Source: Acuticoccus yangtzensis (GTDB taxonomy: Bacteria > Pseudomonadota > Alphaproteobacteria > Rhizobiales > Amorphaceae). From it: a stretch of 64,000 nucleotides of DNA. The position numbers were made by a program, and so were the translations under genes. The notes under the pieces are model-generated. The model saw only the letters and a list, made by a program, of their open reading frames with translations, was not told where the DNA came from and searched no databases. Each line of letters starts with the position of its first letter. Position 1 is the first letter of the stretch. Positions 26,580-36,705 of this stretch are shown in pieces. The stretch covers positions 248,001 to 312,000 of the forward strand of contig NZ_MJUX01000001.1 of assembly GCF_001927245.1 (NCBI RefSeq), in the 5' to 3' direction.

Positions 26580-27581
26580 TCAGGTCGGCGCGTAACCGCG
26601 GATGTGGCCGACGAGGGCGCCGTTGCGGTCCGTCACAGGACGTTCGGTGAGACGAGCGAGCGCAGCATCCGCCTCCGCCCCCAGCGCGCCGTGCCTCAGG
26701 ACGAGCGCGGCCAGAAGGGCCTCCGCCGCGCGGGTGGTGCCGTCGTCGCACTTCAGCGCCAGAGCGAGGCCCGCCTCCGGGAAGGCTGCGACGTAGACGC
26801 CCTCCGCCCCCGTCTTGGCGTAGATCCGGCCGGGGGCGAGGCGCATGATCTCGGTGCACATGCGTTCGGTCCCCGCGACGTACCAGGGCTCGGCCATCGC
26901 CGCGTCCAGCAGGCGCCGGGCGGCGGCGGCCCGGTCTGCGGAGAGGCCCGCCCCTGTCGCCATCCGCGCGAAGCCGGTGGCGAGGTGCGTCAGCGGCATC
27001 GCGAAGGTCGGCGCCGAGCATCCGTCGATGGAGCAGCGCCCGCCGTCGATGGCGATCCCCGCCACCGCCTCCACCGCCGCCTTCACCCCCGCCTGAACGG
27101 GATTGTCGGGGTCGAGATAGCTGGCGACGTCCGCCTTCGTGTGTGCCGCCGTCGCCAGGAAGCCGGCGTGCTTGCCGGAACAGTTGTTGTGGATGCGCGC
27201 CGGCCCGCCGCGGGTGGCGGCCACCGCCACCGCATCCTTGATGCGGTCAGGCCACTGCGGCCCGCAGCCGAGGTCCGCCTCGCCGAGCCCGGCCCGCTGC
27301 AGCATCTCCGCCGCCAACGCCGCATGGCCCGGCTCGCCCGAATGGGACGCCGCCGCCAGAGACAGCGCCTTGACGCCGAAGCCGAGCGCATCCGCCGCCC
27401 CGCTCTCGATCAGCGGCAGCGCCTGCATCACCTTCATCGACGAGCGCGCATAAACCGGGCGCTCGATGTCGCCGGCATGGCTGACGATGCGCCCCTTCGC
27501 GTCGACCACCACGTAGGCGCCGCGGTGCATCGATTCGACCAGCCCGCCACGGGTGACTTCGCAAATGATCGGGTTTGCCAT
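26580..27581 (-). CDS. Asparaginase, Rhizobium type II (AnsA/ReAV-like)
   Basis: Hydrolyses asparagine to aspartate and ammonia. The 333 residues are those of the asparaginase II family unrelated to E. coli AnsA/B. Key parts: RSSMK at 46-50 (the Ser-x-x-Lys catalytic motif), SHSGEPGH, NNCSGKHAGFL, CSIDGCSAPTFAMPL (Cys and Lys of the zinc site), and IYAKTGAEGVYVAAFP with a late catalytic Lys. Length is normal. It is alone on the minus strand, convergent with the heme monooxygenase gene. Confidence 0.93.
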   Translation of the reverse strand: MANPIICEVTRGGLVESMHRGAYVVVDAKGRIVSHAGDIERPVYARSSMKVMQALPLIESGAADALGFGVKALSLAAASHSGEPGHAALAAEMLQRAGLGEADLGCGPQWPDRIKDAVAVAATRGGPARIHNNCSGKHAGFLATAAHTKADVASYLDPDNPVQAGVKAAVEAVAGIAIDGGRCSIDGCSAPTFAMPLTHLATGFARMATGAGLSADRAAAARRLLDAAMAEPWYVAGTERMCTEIMRLAPGRIYAKTGAEGVYVAAFPEAGLALALKCDDGTTRAAEALLAALVLRHGALGAEADAALARLTERPVTDRNGALVGHIRGYAPT

Positions 27582-27647
27582 CCCTGCCTCTTTCTCGACC
27601 TCCCGCCGTTGCTCGTGCGGGCATGGGCCGGATCCTCACTTCAAACC

Positions 27648-28499
27648 TTAAGTCAACGTGCGCCCGGCGAGCGTGTCCATCTGCGCGGCATCCTCACCGG
27701 CGACGATCCCCGCCCCCGTCACCGCCGACAGCGTGGCGATGCGCCGGACCGACGCCGCGGCCGCGTCCGGGTCCCGCGCCGCCGCGGGGGGCGTGCCGGT
27801 TCCGGCATCGGCGAGCCGGTCCAGCGCCGCGCCCGCCAGGATCACCGGACCGCCCCGCGGCAGCGTGACGATGAGCGATTGATGCCCCGCGGTGACGCCC
27901 GGCGTGGCGAGGACCATGAGGCCGTCGTCGATCTCCCCGTCGCCGCTCCGCCGCTCGAACCGGGCGGCGGGGAGGTCGAGATCGGCGGGAAGGTAAGCGC
28001 TATCGCCGCCCTCGACGCCTGGGCCCGTCCCGATGCTTTCCGCCGAACCATGCGTTGCCGGCCGCTCACCCCTCGCCGCGTCGAGCTCGGCAGAACCGAC
28101 GAGAATGGGGGCGCGCGGCAGATGCTTCAGCCCGCCCGTCCTGTCCAGATGAAGATGGCTGAGGACGGCGAGGTCGATGTCGCCGGGCTGAAGCCCCTCC
28201 GCGACGAGCACCGCGCGAAGGTCATCGGCCTCGTTCACCACGGGCGGGCGCACCATGCCGCGGTCGGTAAAAAGCGCCTCGCGCAGCACGGGGTCGGCGA
28301 GATGCGCCGCGTCCAGCCCGGTATCGAAGAGCACGTTGCCGTTGACCGTGCGAACCAGCGCCACGGTGATCGGCACCGCACGCACACGGCGCGGCAGCGC
28401 TTTCCCTGGCTGCGGCAAAGCCGAACCCGCCGCCGCCGAAACGGGCGCTGCGAACCGGGTGCCGCAAATGAACAGGGTGAGGCTGAGAACGTTCGTCAT
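27648..28499 (-). CDS. Lactonase-like MBL-fold protein with degenerate metal site
   Basis: A 283-residue protein that aligns with the AttM/AiiA acyl-homoserine lactonase branch of the metallo-beta-lactamase fold (VLFDTGLDAAH, DIDLAVLSHLHLDRTGGL, ATPGVTAGHQSLIV). The fold is recognisable, but four of seven metal ligands are changed. The last His of HxHxDH is Arg120, the PGH His is Val202, the bridging Asp is Ala224 (LAGAA), and the final GHD His is Glu269 (GED). His115, His117 and Asp119 remain. A normal dinuclear zinc centre seems impossible, so this is probably a binding protein or an altered enzyme. A pseudogene is unlikely as the frame is intact. ATG 28499. Confidence 0.8.
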   Translation of the reverse strand: MTNVLSLTLFICGTRFAAPVSAAAGSALPQPGKALPRRVRAVPITVALVRTVNGNVLFDTGLDAAHLADPVLREALFTDRGMVRPPVVNEADDLRAVLVAEGLQPGDIDLAVLSHLHLDRTGGLKHLPRAPILVGSAELDAARGERPATHGSAESIGTGPGVEGGDSAYLPADLDLPAARFERRSGDGEIDDGLMVLATPGVTAGHQSLIVTLPRGGPVILAGAALDRLADAGTGTPPAAARDPDAAAASVRRIATLSAVTGAGIVAGEDAAQMDTLAGRTLT

Positions 28500-28778
28500 G
28501 GTCTCGTCGCGCTGGCCGCCGAGCGCAAGGTGGAAGGTGGAACGGCAAGGTGACTTCCACCGCCAGCGCGCCGCCGTCAATGGCACCCGGCCGCGGTCAG
28601 GCGAAACCGGCGGCATCACACGGTGCGGATCGCCTGCCGACCGGGCGGCCTGCGCGGTAGCGTCATCTTTCGCCCATAAGGCTGTGGCATGCGCAAACGC
28701 GGCTCCGCATGGCCCTGCTGCAAACGCATAGCGGTTGTGCGATGGTTGTGCATTGTTGTAGACGACGCCCTTCCACTA

Positions 28779-28798
28779 ATTTCAGTAATTACTGAAAT
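28779..28798. promoter_or_regulatory. Perfect 20-bp palindrome upstream of cydAB
   Basis: ATTTCAGTAATTACTGAAAT is a perfect inverted repeat 19 bases before the cydA start codon and stands out in this GC-rich DNA. It is the size of a dimeric repressor site. It does not match FNR (TTGAT-N4-ATCAA) or a clear NsrR box. Confidence 0.75.
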
Positions 28799-28817
28799 CT
28801 ACGAAACGGAGACGCCC

Positions 28818-30245
28818 ATGCTGGACCAGTTCGACGCCTTGCTGCTGGCGCGCTTCCAATTCGCGTTCACCGTCGCCTTTCACTTCATATTTCCGTCCAT
28901 CTCCATCGGTCTTGCGAGCTATCTGGCCGTTCTCAACGGCATGTGGCTGTGGACGCGGGACGAGGCCTATCTGCGTCTGTGGAAGTTCTGGGTGAAGCCC
29001 TTCGCCCTCGTCTTTGCGATGGGCGTCGTCTCCGGCATCACCATGAGCTACCAGTTCGGCACCAACTGGTCGGTCTTCTCCGACAAGACGGGACCCGTTC
29101 TCGGCCCCCTCATGGCCTACGAGGTCTTGACCGCCTTCTTCCTGGAGGCCGGCTTCCTCGGCATCATGCTGTTCGGGCGCGAGCGGGTGGGCGAAACGCT
29201 TCACATGGTCGCCTGCCTGATGGTCGCGGTCGGCACCGCCATCTCCGCCTCGTGGATCCTGTCGGTGAACTCGTGGATGCACACCCCCGCCGGCTACACG
29301 ATCAGCGAAGACGGCCAGTTCCTCCCGGCGGACTGGCTGGCGGTCATCTTCAACCCGTCCTTCCTTCACCGTTTCGCCCACACGCTGACGGCCGCCTATC
29401 TCACCACCGCCTTCGTGGTCGCCGGTGTCGCCGCCTGGCAGATGCTGCGCGGCGCCGACAAGAACCGCGCCACCCGCACGATGTTCTCGATGGCGATGTG
29501 GATGGCCGCCCTCGTCACCCCGGTGCAGATCTTCCTCGGCGATTCGCAGGGCCTCAACACCCTGGAACACCAGCCGGTGAAGGTGATGGCGATGGAAGGG
29601 CACTATGAGAGCCATCCCGACGGCGCCCCCCTCGTCCTCTTCGGCTGGCCGAATTCCGAGGAGCGCCGCGTCGACTACGCGGTCGAGATCCCCAAACTCT
29701 CCAGCCTGATCCTGAAGCACGACCTTAATGCCCCGCTCGACGGTCTCGACAGCGTGCCCGAAGAGGAATGGCCGCCGGTGCCCATCGTCTTCTGGGCCTT
29801 CCGCGTCATGGTGGGGATCGGCTTCCTGATGCTGGGGATCGGCCTCTTCAGCCTGTGGAACCGCTGGAAGGGGACGCTCTACACCAACCGCTGGCTGCAT
29901 CGCTGGGCGGTGGCGATGGGCCCGTCCGGCCTCGTCGCAGTGATCGCCGGGTGGGTGACGACGGAGGTCGGCCGCCAGCCCTACACGGTCTACGGGCTGC
30001 TGCGCACGGCCGATAGTGTCTCGCCGGTGGGCGCGCCTGCGGTGGGTGCATCGCTGGTCGCCTACATCGTCATCTACTTCGTCGTGTTCGGCGCGGGCGT
30101 TCTCTACATCTTCAAGCTGATCAACCACGCCCCGAGGATGGACGAAGGCGGGGCCGAGGAGGAAGGGCCGCTGCGCACCTCCGGCGTCACCCCCGCGACC
30201 GAGGTCGGCCGCGACGCCGCTATCCAGGGCGGGGCCGCCGAATGA
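28818..30245 (+). CDS. cydA: Cytochrome bd-type quinol oxidase subunit I (CIO-like)
   Basis: The heme-bearing subunit of a bd-type terminal oxidase, which reduces oxygen with quinol without pumping protons. Its 475 residues include the N-terminal RFQFAFTVAFHFIFPSISIG with a heme ligand His, MSYQFGTNWS, the second His region FLHRFAHTLTAAYL, the quinol-loop motif LEHQPVKVMAMEGHYE, and GRQPYTVYG. The short Q-loop and length fit the cyanide-insensitive oxidase (CIO) branch. ATG 28818 follows GGAG at seven bases. The palindrome just upstream is probably the operator. cydB follows after 83 bases. Confidence 0.95.
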   Translation: MLDQFDALLLARFQFAFTVAFHFIFPSISIGLASYLAVLNGMWLWTRDEAYLRLWKFWVKPFALVFAMGVVSGITMSYQFGTNWSVFSDKTGPVLGPLMAYEVLTAFFLEAGFLGIMLFGRERVGETLHMVACLMVAVGTAISASWILSVNSWMHTPAGYTISEDGQFLPADWLAVIFNPSFLHRFAHTLTAAYLTTAFVVAGVAAWQMLRGADKNRATRTMFSMAMWMAALVTPVQIFLGDSQGLNTLEHQPVKVMAMEGHYESHPDGAPLVLFGWPNSEERRVDYAVEIPKLSSLILKHDLNAPLDGLDSVPEEEWPPVPIVFWAFRVMVGIGFLMLGIGLFSLWNRWKGTLYTNRWLHRWAVAMGPSGLVAVIAGWVTTEVGRQPYTVYGLLRTADSVSPVGAPAVGASLVAYIVIYFVVFGAGVLYIFKLINHAPRMDEGGAEEEGPLRTSGVTPATEVGRDAAIQGGAAE

Positions 30246-30328
30246 CCACCCCGCACCGCCGCGTGGCCCGCCCGCCGCGCCCCGCCGTCGTCCGCCCCAT
30301 GTCCGCCGCCGCATCAGGAGCCTGAAGC

Positions 30329-31351
30329 ATGGACCTTGCGATCAGCTTCGACCTCACCGTCGCCTGGGCCCTGCTCCTGGCCACCGCCATCTTCATCTAC
30401 GTCGTGCTCGACGGGTTCGACCTCGGCCTCGGCATCCTCTACCCCTTCTTCCCGAAGAAGTCGGACCGCGACCTCGTGATGAACTCCGTCGCCCCCGTGT
30501 GGGACGGCAACGAGACCTGGCTGGTTCTGGGCGGGGGCGGCTTGTTCGCCGCCTTCCCCCTCGCCTACGCGATCCTCATGCCGGCGCTCTATCCGCCGAT
30601 CATCGCCATGCTGCTCGCCCTCGTCTTCCGCGGCGTCGCGTTCGAGTTCCGCTGGCGCGCCCGCGACAATCGGCGCTTCCTGTGGGACGCGGCCTTCATC
30701 GGCGGGTCCACCGTCGCAGCGTTCGCCCAAGGCGTGATCCTGGGGGCCATCCTTCAGGGGATCGAGGTCGACGGGCGCGCCTATGGCGGCACCTGGTGGG
30801 ATTGGCTGTCCCCCTTCACCGTGATCACCGGGGTCGCCGTGGTGCTCGGCTATGCGCTGCTCGGCGCCACCTGGCTGAACATGAAGCTCGCCGGTGAGCC
30901 GCAAGAGAAGGCGCGGCTCCTCGCCTGGCGCTTCGGCCTCGCGACGATCGGGTCCATCGTCGTCGTTTCGCTGTTCACGCCCTATCTCGACACCGCCTAT
31001 TGGGAACGCTGGTTCGCCTGGCCGGCCATCCTGTTCGCCGCGCCCGTGCCGATCCTCGTCGGCGTCCTCACCCTCGCCCTCTTCCGCACCCTGACGCGCG
31101 GCGGCCACGACGCGGCGCCCTTCGTCATCGTGCTCGCCATCTTCCTCATCACCTTCGCCGGGCTCGGCATCTCCATGTGGCCCTACATCATCCCCACCGA
31201 GGTGACGATCTACGACGCAGCCTCGCCGTATAAATCTCAGCTCTTCATGTTCGTGGGGGCGTGCGTGCTGCTGCCGATCATCCTCGGCTACACCACCTAT
31301 GCCTACTGGGTCTTCCGCGGCAAAATCGATCCGGAGAAGGGCTATCACTGA
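30329..31351 (+). CDS. cydB: Cytochrome bd-type quinol oxidase subunit II
   Basis: Partner membrane subunit of CydA, 340 residues, with about eight or nine hydrophobic segments. Family landmarks are FIYVVLDGFDLGLGILYPF, APVWDGNETWLVLGGGGLFAAFP, FRGVAFEFRWRA, and the final SPYKSQLFMFVGACVLLPIILGYT. It follows cydA and ends overlapping the frame of a DUF2474 peptide. Together these make a complete bd-oxidase operon. No cydC/cydD assembly transporter is in the window. Confidence 0.95.
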   Translation: MDLAISFDLTVAWALLLATAIFIYVVLDGFDLGLGILYPFFPKKSDRDLVMNSVAPVWDGNETWLVLGGGGLFAAFPLAYAILMPALYPPIIAMLLALVFRGVAFEFRWRARDNRRFLWDAAFIGGSTVAAFAQGVILGAILQGIEVDGRAYGGTWWDWLSPFTVITGVAVVLGYALLGATWLNMKLAGEPQEKARLLAWRFGLATIGSIVVVSLFTPYLDTAYWERWFAWPAILFAAPVPILVGVLTLALFRTLTRGGHDAAPFVIVLAIFLITFAGLGISMWPYIIPTEVTIYDAASPYKSQLFMFVGACVLLPIILGYTTYAYWVFRGKIDPEKGYH

Positions 31352-31472
31352 GGGTGACGCACCGCGCCGCGGCGGCAGACTGAGGAAGGTCCTCTGGTTC
31401 GTCGCGCTCTATATCCTCGGCGTCGCCGCCGTCGGGACCCTCGCCTACGGCATCCGCGCGATGATCGGCTGA
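31344..31472 (+). CDS. DUF2474-like small membrane subunit of the bd oxidase
   Basis: A tiny frame directly after cydB encodes LRKVLWFVALYILGVAAV and then GTLAYGIRAMIG before a TGA at 31470. A single membrane helix after Arg/Lys, with W at the start, is typical of DUF2474/CydX-like peptides that accompany CIO-type oxidases and stabilise the complex. The start is unclear: no ATG, GTG or TTG lies between the cydB stop and the helix in this frame. An ATC at 31344 or the CTG at 31380 would have to be used, or an upstream ATG inside cydB (near 31297). Confidence 0.65.
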   Translation: MTEGDAPRRGGRLRKVLWFVALYILGVAAVGTLAYGIRAMIG

Positions 31473-31586
31473 CGATCCTCCTTCCGGATAGACGCAATCG
31501 CGGCCGGGGCGGCGACAATTTGCGCTTCACCCTTGCCGCGGGGCACCGCGGGACGATATCGAAGCTCCGAACCAAGGAGACCCGCG

Positions 31587-32715
<1,129 letters not shown>

Positions 32716-32901
32716 CCGCCCGCCCCCGCCCAAGCGGGAGCGGCATCGTTCGTCCGCCCCCGCCGGAGGGGGGCGGCATCGTTCGAGCGCCCGCTCCGGC
32801 GGGGTGCGTCCTCTTCGCGGAGCGCCGCGCTCTTTCGCGGGGAGCGCCTCGATTGACGGCTTGCCGAACGGCCCGCCTTCGGGTACCTGTCCCCGCAAGC
32901 G

Positions 32902-32978
<77 letters not shown>

Positions 32979-33106
32979 TCATACGCACAACCCCATGATA
33001 GCATTCCGATTTTCGCCAATTTTCCCAGAACGCGGCGTGAACCCGGACCCCGCCCCGAGGAACGCTCAGGGCGGGCGTGGCGCATCGCGGAGCGCCGGGC
33101 GCAGCC

Positions 33107-33508
33107 TTACTGCGCGGTGATCGTCTTCATCACGAGGTTGCCGCCGGGTTTGATCGGCCCGTCTTCCTTGGCGCCGAGCGTATATTCGAAGACCCCCATC
33201 TCCATGCCCCCGGCTTCGGAGTGAACCATCAGCATCAGCATGTCGCCGCTCGCGACCGGCTCGGTCAGGATGGCGGCGACATCGGTGGTCTCGCCTGCGC
33301 GCAGCGGCGCGTGACCGACGACCGGTCCCGGCGCCATGCTCGCGTCGGTCCGGTGGACCACAAGCCAACCATTCTCGGCCGCCACGACTTTCTCCGCGCT
33401 GACGATGCCGTTCGCAACGCTCTGGTCCATCGCATCCACCATCGGCTCCTGCGCCGCGGCGGCACCGATGCAAGCGACTGTCGTCATGGTGGCAAGAATA
33501 ATGCGCAT
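33107..33508 (-). CDS. Secreted protein with DUF7282-like domain
   Basis: A 133-residue protein with a clear signal peptide (MRIILATMTTVACIGAAAAQ, cleaved about residue 19). The mature part shows NGWLVVHRTDASMAPGPVVGHAPLRAGETTDVAAIL and DMLMLMVHSEAGG. This arrangement, in which a strand contacts a polar tract before an acidic turn, matches DUF7282-type extracellular domains. No catalytic motif is visible and function is unknown. ATG 33508 is preceded by AAAGGAGCAAT, a strong ribosome site. Monocistronic. Confidence 0.75.
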   Translation of the reverse strand: MRIILATMTTVACIGAAAAQEPMVDAMDQSVANGIVSAEKVVAAENGWLVVHRTDASMAPGPVVGHAPLRAGETTDVAAILTEPVASGDMLMLMVHSEAGGMEMGVFEYTLGAKEDGPIKPGGNLVMKTITAQ

Positions 33509-34084
33509 TGGATTGCTCCTTTTCTACGCTGCCAGCCCGGATGAGCCGACTTCACTCACAAATACGCAGGCGCATCCGGATCGGATGACTGGAACCGGTG
33601 CGACGAAAAACACAGCAGACCTTTCCCTAGGCGTCGCCGATGCAATTTGGACGGAAAACCGCCAAGTTTTTCGCACCCGGGACGAGGGAGAGATACAGAT
33701 TGTCGCGCCCCGAGCGGCTCGTAATATGAGGGCAAACGCATGGGCGCCGGACCCTCTGCCGCCCTCTTCATGACGGCGCGGACGGCCAGGCCGAGCGGCG
33801 AGACGCGGGGCGCGGTCTCCCTGCCCGGTGACCACAAAAATTCGCCGACCAGTTGATTGATAAGGTTGAGAATCGGATGATGCGGGCGCGGCCATGCGAG
33901 GCACCCGCCCCGCCGCAGCGCCCCATAAGAACAAGGCCCTCAACGCGGCCAGGGAGGACGACGTGAACCACTTCACCCGCGCGCCACACCCGGTGCGCCC
34001 CGCCCGGCCGGCAGCAGCGCGCCCCGCTGCGGCGCGCCCCGCGGCAATCCGCCTCACAGCAATCCGTCCCGCAGCAATCCGCGC
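33509..34084. other. Intergenic region before the GMC oxidoreductase gene
   Basis: About 576 bases, divergent on both sides, so promoters for the secreted protein and the GMC gene are expected. A plus-strand frame from ATG about 33584 encodes around 60 residues but has no recognisable features. The last 90 bases are simple GC-rich direct repeats (CGCCCCGC and CAATCCG units). Confidence 0.4.
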
Positions 34085-35698
34085 ATGAGCATCGACGGGG
34101 AGTACGACTACATCGTCGTCGGCGCGGGCACCGCCGGCTGCATCGTCGCCAACCGCCTCTCCGCCGACGGCAAGAGCCGCGTCCTCGTCCTCGAAGCCGG
34201 CGGCAAGGACAACTGGATCTGGTTCCACATCCCCGTCGGCTACCTCTTCGCCATCGGCAACCCGCGCTCGGACTGGATGTACCGCACCGTAGAAGAGGCC
34301 GGCCTCAACGGACGCTCCCTCGCCTACCCGCGCGGCAAGGTCATCGGCGGCTCGTCGGCCATCAACGCCATGGTCGCCATGCGCGGCCAGAGCGCCGACT
34401 ATGACGGGTGGCGCCACCTCGGCAATCCCGGCTGGGGCTGGGCGGATGTGCTCCCCGCCTTCCGCTCCATCGAGGACTCGTTCCTGGGCGATTCGGAGCA
34501 TCACGGCATCGGCGGCGGTTTCCGCGTCGAGGCCGCGCGCCTCCGGTGGGACATCCTCGACCGCGTGCGCGACGCCGCGATCGAGATGGGGATCCCCGCA
34601 ACGCCCGACTTCAACACCGGCGACAACGAGGGCGCGGGCTATTTCCACGTCAACCAGAAGCTCGGCCGCCGCTGGTCGTCCGCCCGCGGCTTCCTCAAAC
34701 CGGCCCTCAAACGCCCCAACCTCAGGCTTGAGACCCACGTCGAGGTGCAGCGCGTCGTGGTCGAGAACGGGCGCGCCACGGGCGTCACCTTCATCAAGGA
34801 CGGGCGCACCCACACCGTGCGCGCCAAAGGCGAGGTGATCCTGTCCGCAGGCGCCGTCAACTCGCCCAAGATCCTGCAGCTCTCCGGCATCGGCAAGCCG
34901 GATTGGATCGCCGAGGCGGGGATCGAGACCGTCCTCGCCAGCCCCGGTGTCGGCGCCAACCTGCAGGACCACCTGCAGCAGCGCGCGATCTACACCGTCA
35001 CCGGCATCAAGACGCTGAACGAGACCTACCACAACCTATTCGGCCGGGCCTTGATGGGGCTCGATTATGCCTTCCGCCGCCGCGGCCCGCTCACCATGGC
35101 ACCCTCGCAGCTCGGCATCTTCACCCGCTCCGACCCGCAACAGGCGCGCGCCAACATCCAGTTCCACGTGCAGCCCCTGTCGCTCGACAAGTTCGGCGAC
35201 CCGCTGCACACCTTCCCCGCCATCACCGTCAGCGCCTGTAACCTGCGGCCGACCGGGCGCGGCACGATCCGCCTCGCGTCGGACGACCCCGCCGCGCCGC
35301 CGCTGATCGCGCCCAACTACCTCTCCACCGACGATGATCGCCGCGTCGCCGCCGACGCCATCCGCGTCACCCGCCGCCTGATGCGCCAGCCCTCCCTCGC
35401 CTCGCTGAAGCCGGCCGAATATCTTCCCGGCCCCGAGGTCGGTGACGACGACGAGGCGCTCGCCGTGGCCGCCGGCAACATCGGCACGACGATCTTCCAC
35501 CCCGTCGGCACCGCCAAGATGGGGCCCGACCACGACGAGATGGCGGTCCTCGACCCCCGCCTGAAGGTGCGCGGAATGGAGGGCCTGCGTGTGATCGACG
35601 CCTCCATCATGCCGACGATCACCTCCGGCAACACCAACACGCCGACAGCGATGATCGCCGAGCGCGGCTCAGCCCTGGTGCTCGCCGACCGGCCTTAG
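34085..35698 (+). CDS. GMC-family FAD-dependent oxidoreductase
   Basis: A 537-residue choline dehydrogenase/alcohol oxidase-type flavoenzyme. It shows the FAD-binding YDYIVVGAGTAGCIVANRL near the N-terminus, GKVIGGSSAINAMVAMRG, the second signature SAGAVNSPKILQLSGIG, and the C-terminal active-site region TTIFHPVGTAKMG with the catalytic His, then SGNTNTPTAMIAERG. The substrate is probably an alcohol, but it cannot be named. It is followed eight bases later by a structured repeat and then by convergent pqqC. It is FAD-dependent, so the PQQ genes next to it do not supply its cofactor. Confidence 0.93.
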   Translation: MSIDGEYDYIVVGAGTAGCIVANRLSADGKSRVLVLEAGGKDNWIWFHIPVGYLFAIGNPRSDWMYRTVEEAGLNGRSLAYPRGKVIGGSSAINAMVAMRGQSADYDGWRHLGNPGWGWADVLPAFRSIEDSFLGDSEHHGIGGGFRVEAARLRWDILDRVRDAAIEMGIPATPDFNTGDNEGAGYFHVNQKLGRRWSSARGFLKPALKRPNLRLETHVEVQRVVVENGRATGVTFIKDGRTHTVRAKGEVILSAGAVNSPKILQLSGIGKPDWIAEAGIETVLASPGVGANLQDHLQQRAIYTVTGIKTLNETYHNLFGRALMGLDYAFRRRGPLTMAPSQLGIFTRSDPQQARANIQFHVQPLSLDKFGDPLHTFPAITVSACNLRPTGRGTIRLASDDPAAPPLIAPNYLSTDDDRRVAADAIRVTRRLMRQPSLASLKPAEYLPGPEVGDDDEALAVAAGNIGTTIFHPVGTAKMGPDHDEMAVLDPRLKVRGMEGLRVIDASIMPTITSGNTNTPTAMIAERGSALVLADRP

Positions 35699-35705
35699 CG
35701 GGCGG

Positions 35706-35920
35706 CAGCGCCGAAGCCTCCGGCGGGCTCGGGACCCTCCTACGGTCAGGGCCCGCCTGACCGCCGGAGCCTGCCGTCCCCCCTGCACCGCGTGGCAGAG
35801 ACGGCGGCACACCCGCAAGGACAAGCCGCCTCTGGCGGGCCTGCGGCTCCTTGCGGGCGCACCACCGCCTCCGCCAAGGGTTGGGTGCGACGGCAGGCTC
35901 CAACGGTCAGGCTAGGCGGG
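35706..35920. repeat. Structured intergenic repeat, copy 1 (about 215 bp)
   Basis: Homologous to 43178-43389. Contains nested inverted repeats: GGTCAGG/CCTGACC (35744-35762), a 23-base outer arm (35756-35778 pairs with 35889-35911, 21 matches), and CCGCAAGGA/TCCTTGCGG inside. It starts 8 bases after the GMC stop and ends 42 bases before the convergent pqqC stop. Confidence 0.85.
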
Positions 35921-35961
35921 GCCGGACCTGTGGGCGCGCGACGTGGTGTGTTGCGGGTGCG

Positions 35962-36705
35962 TCAGTCCGCCATGCCGATGCCGGGGCGCCAGGCGCCGGG
36001 GCACGGATTGTCGTTGACGTAGACGTGCTCGATCGCGTCGAGCTGCGCCCACAGCATGCCGCACTTGAACTCCAGCGCCTTCAGCGCGGCCCGCTGCGTC
36101 TCCGGCGTGCGCGCATGGGTGCAGACATAGTCGAGAGCGAACTCCGCATCGCGCGGCGCCTCCGACAGACGGTGCCCGAAATAGCGCAGCACGCTCTCGT
36201 CCACGAAATCGTAGTGCTTCAGCATGCCCGAGACGCGCTCGGAGATGATCTGCGGCGAGAACAGCTCCGTCAACGACGACGCGATCGCCTCCAGCAGCGT
36301 CCGCTCGGCGACGAAGTGGACGTAGGCGTCGCACGCGAAGCGCACCGCCGGCAGCGCACCTTCCATCGACTGCACGTAGGCGCGCGTAAAGCCGAGCCCG
36401 TCGGTCAGCGCAAGCCAGCGGCGCAGGCCCCCTTCGGGCGCATCGCCGATCTCGCCGTCATGGTCGATGATCCGCTGCCGCCAGATCCGCCGCAGCTCCA
36501 CATCGTCCATCCGCGCCAGGATCGCCGCGTCCTTGAACGGGATGATGCGCTGATAACAATAGCGGTTCAGCGCCCAGGCCCGCACCTCGTCGATGGTGCA
36601 CTGACCGCTGTGAAGGCGCCGGTGGAAGGGGTGCAGATTGTGGTACCGCTCCGCGCCGATCTGTTTCAGCGCCGCGGCGAGCTCGTCCGGTGACAGGATC
36701 TTCAT
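35962..36705 (-). CDS. pqqC: Pyrroloquinoline-quinone synthase PqqC
   Basis: Catalyses the last step of PQQ synthesis, an eight-electron oxidation and ring closure. The 247 residues match the family along the whole length: NLHPFHRRLHSGQCTIDEVRAWALNRYCYQ, IIPFKDAAILARM, RRIIDHDGEIG-like RQRIIDHDG, VRFACDAYVHFV and FSPQIISERVSGMLKHYDFV, including the conserved His/Arg/Tyr active-site residues. ATG 36705 overlaps the pqqB stop by four bases (ATGA). No pqqD or pqqE follows; a structured repeat and a convergent gene do instead. Confidence 0.95.
   Translation of the reverse strand: MKILSPDELAAALKQIGAERYHNLHPFHRRLHSGQCTIDEVRAWALNRYCYQRIIPFKDAAILARMDDVELRRIWRQRIIDHDGEIGDAPEGGLRRWLALTDGLGFTRAYVQSMEGALPAVRFACDAYVHFVAERTLLEAIASSLTELFSPQIISERVSGMLKHYDFVDESVLRYFGHRLSEAPRDAEFALDYVCTHARTPETQRAALKALEFKCGMLWAQLDAIEHVYVNDNPCPGAWRPGIGMAD

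Noticed and set aside
33524-35032. A 502-codon minus-strand frame opposite the GMC gene
   Set aside because: Contradicted by the full-length GMC oxidoreductase with FAD and active-site motifs on the plus strand.
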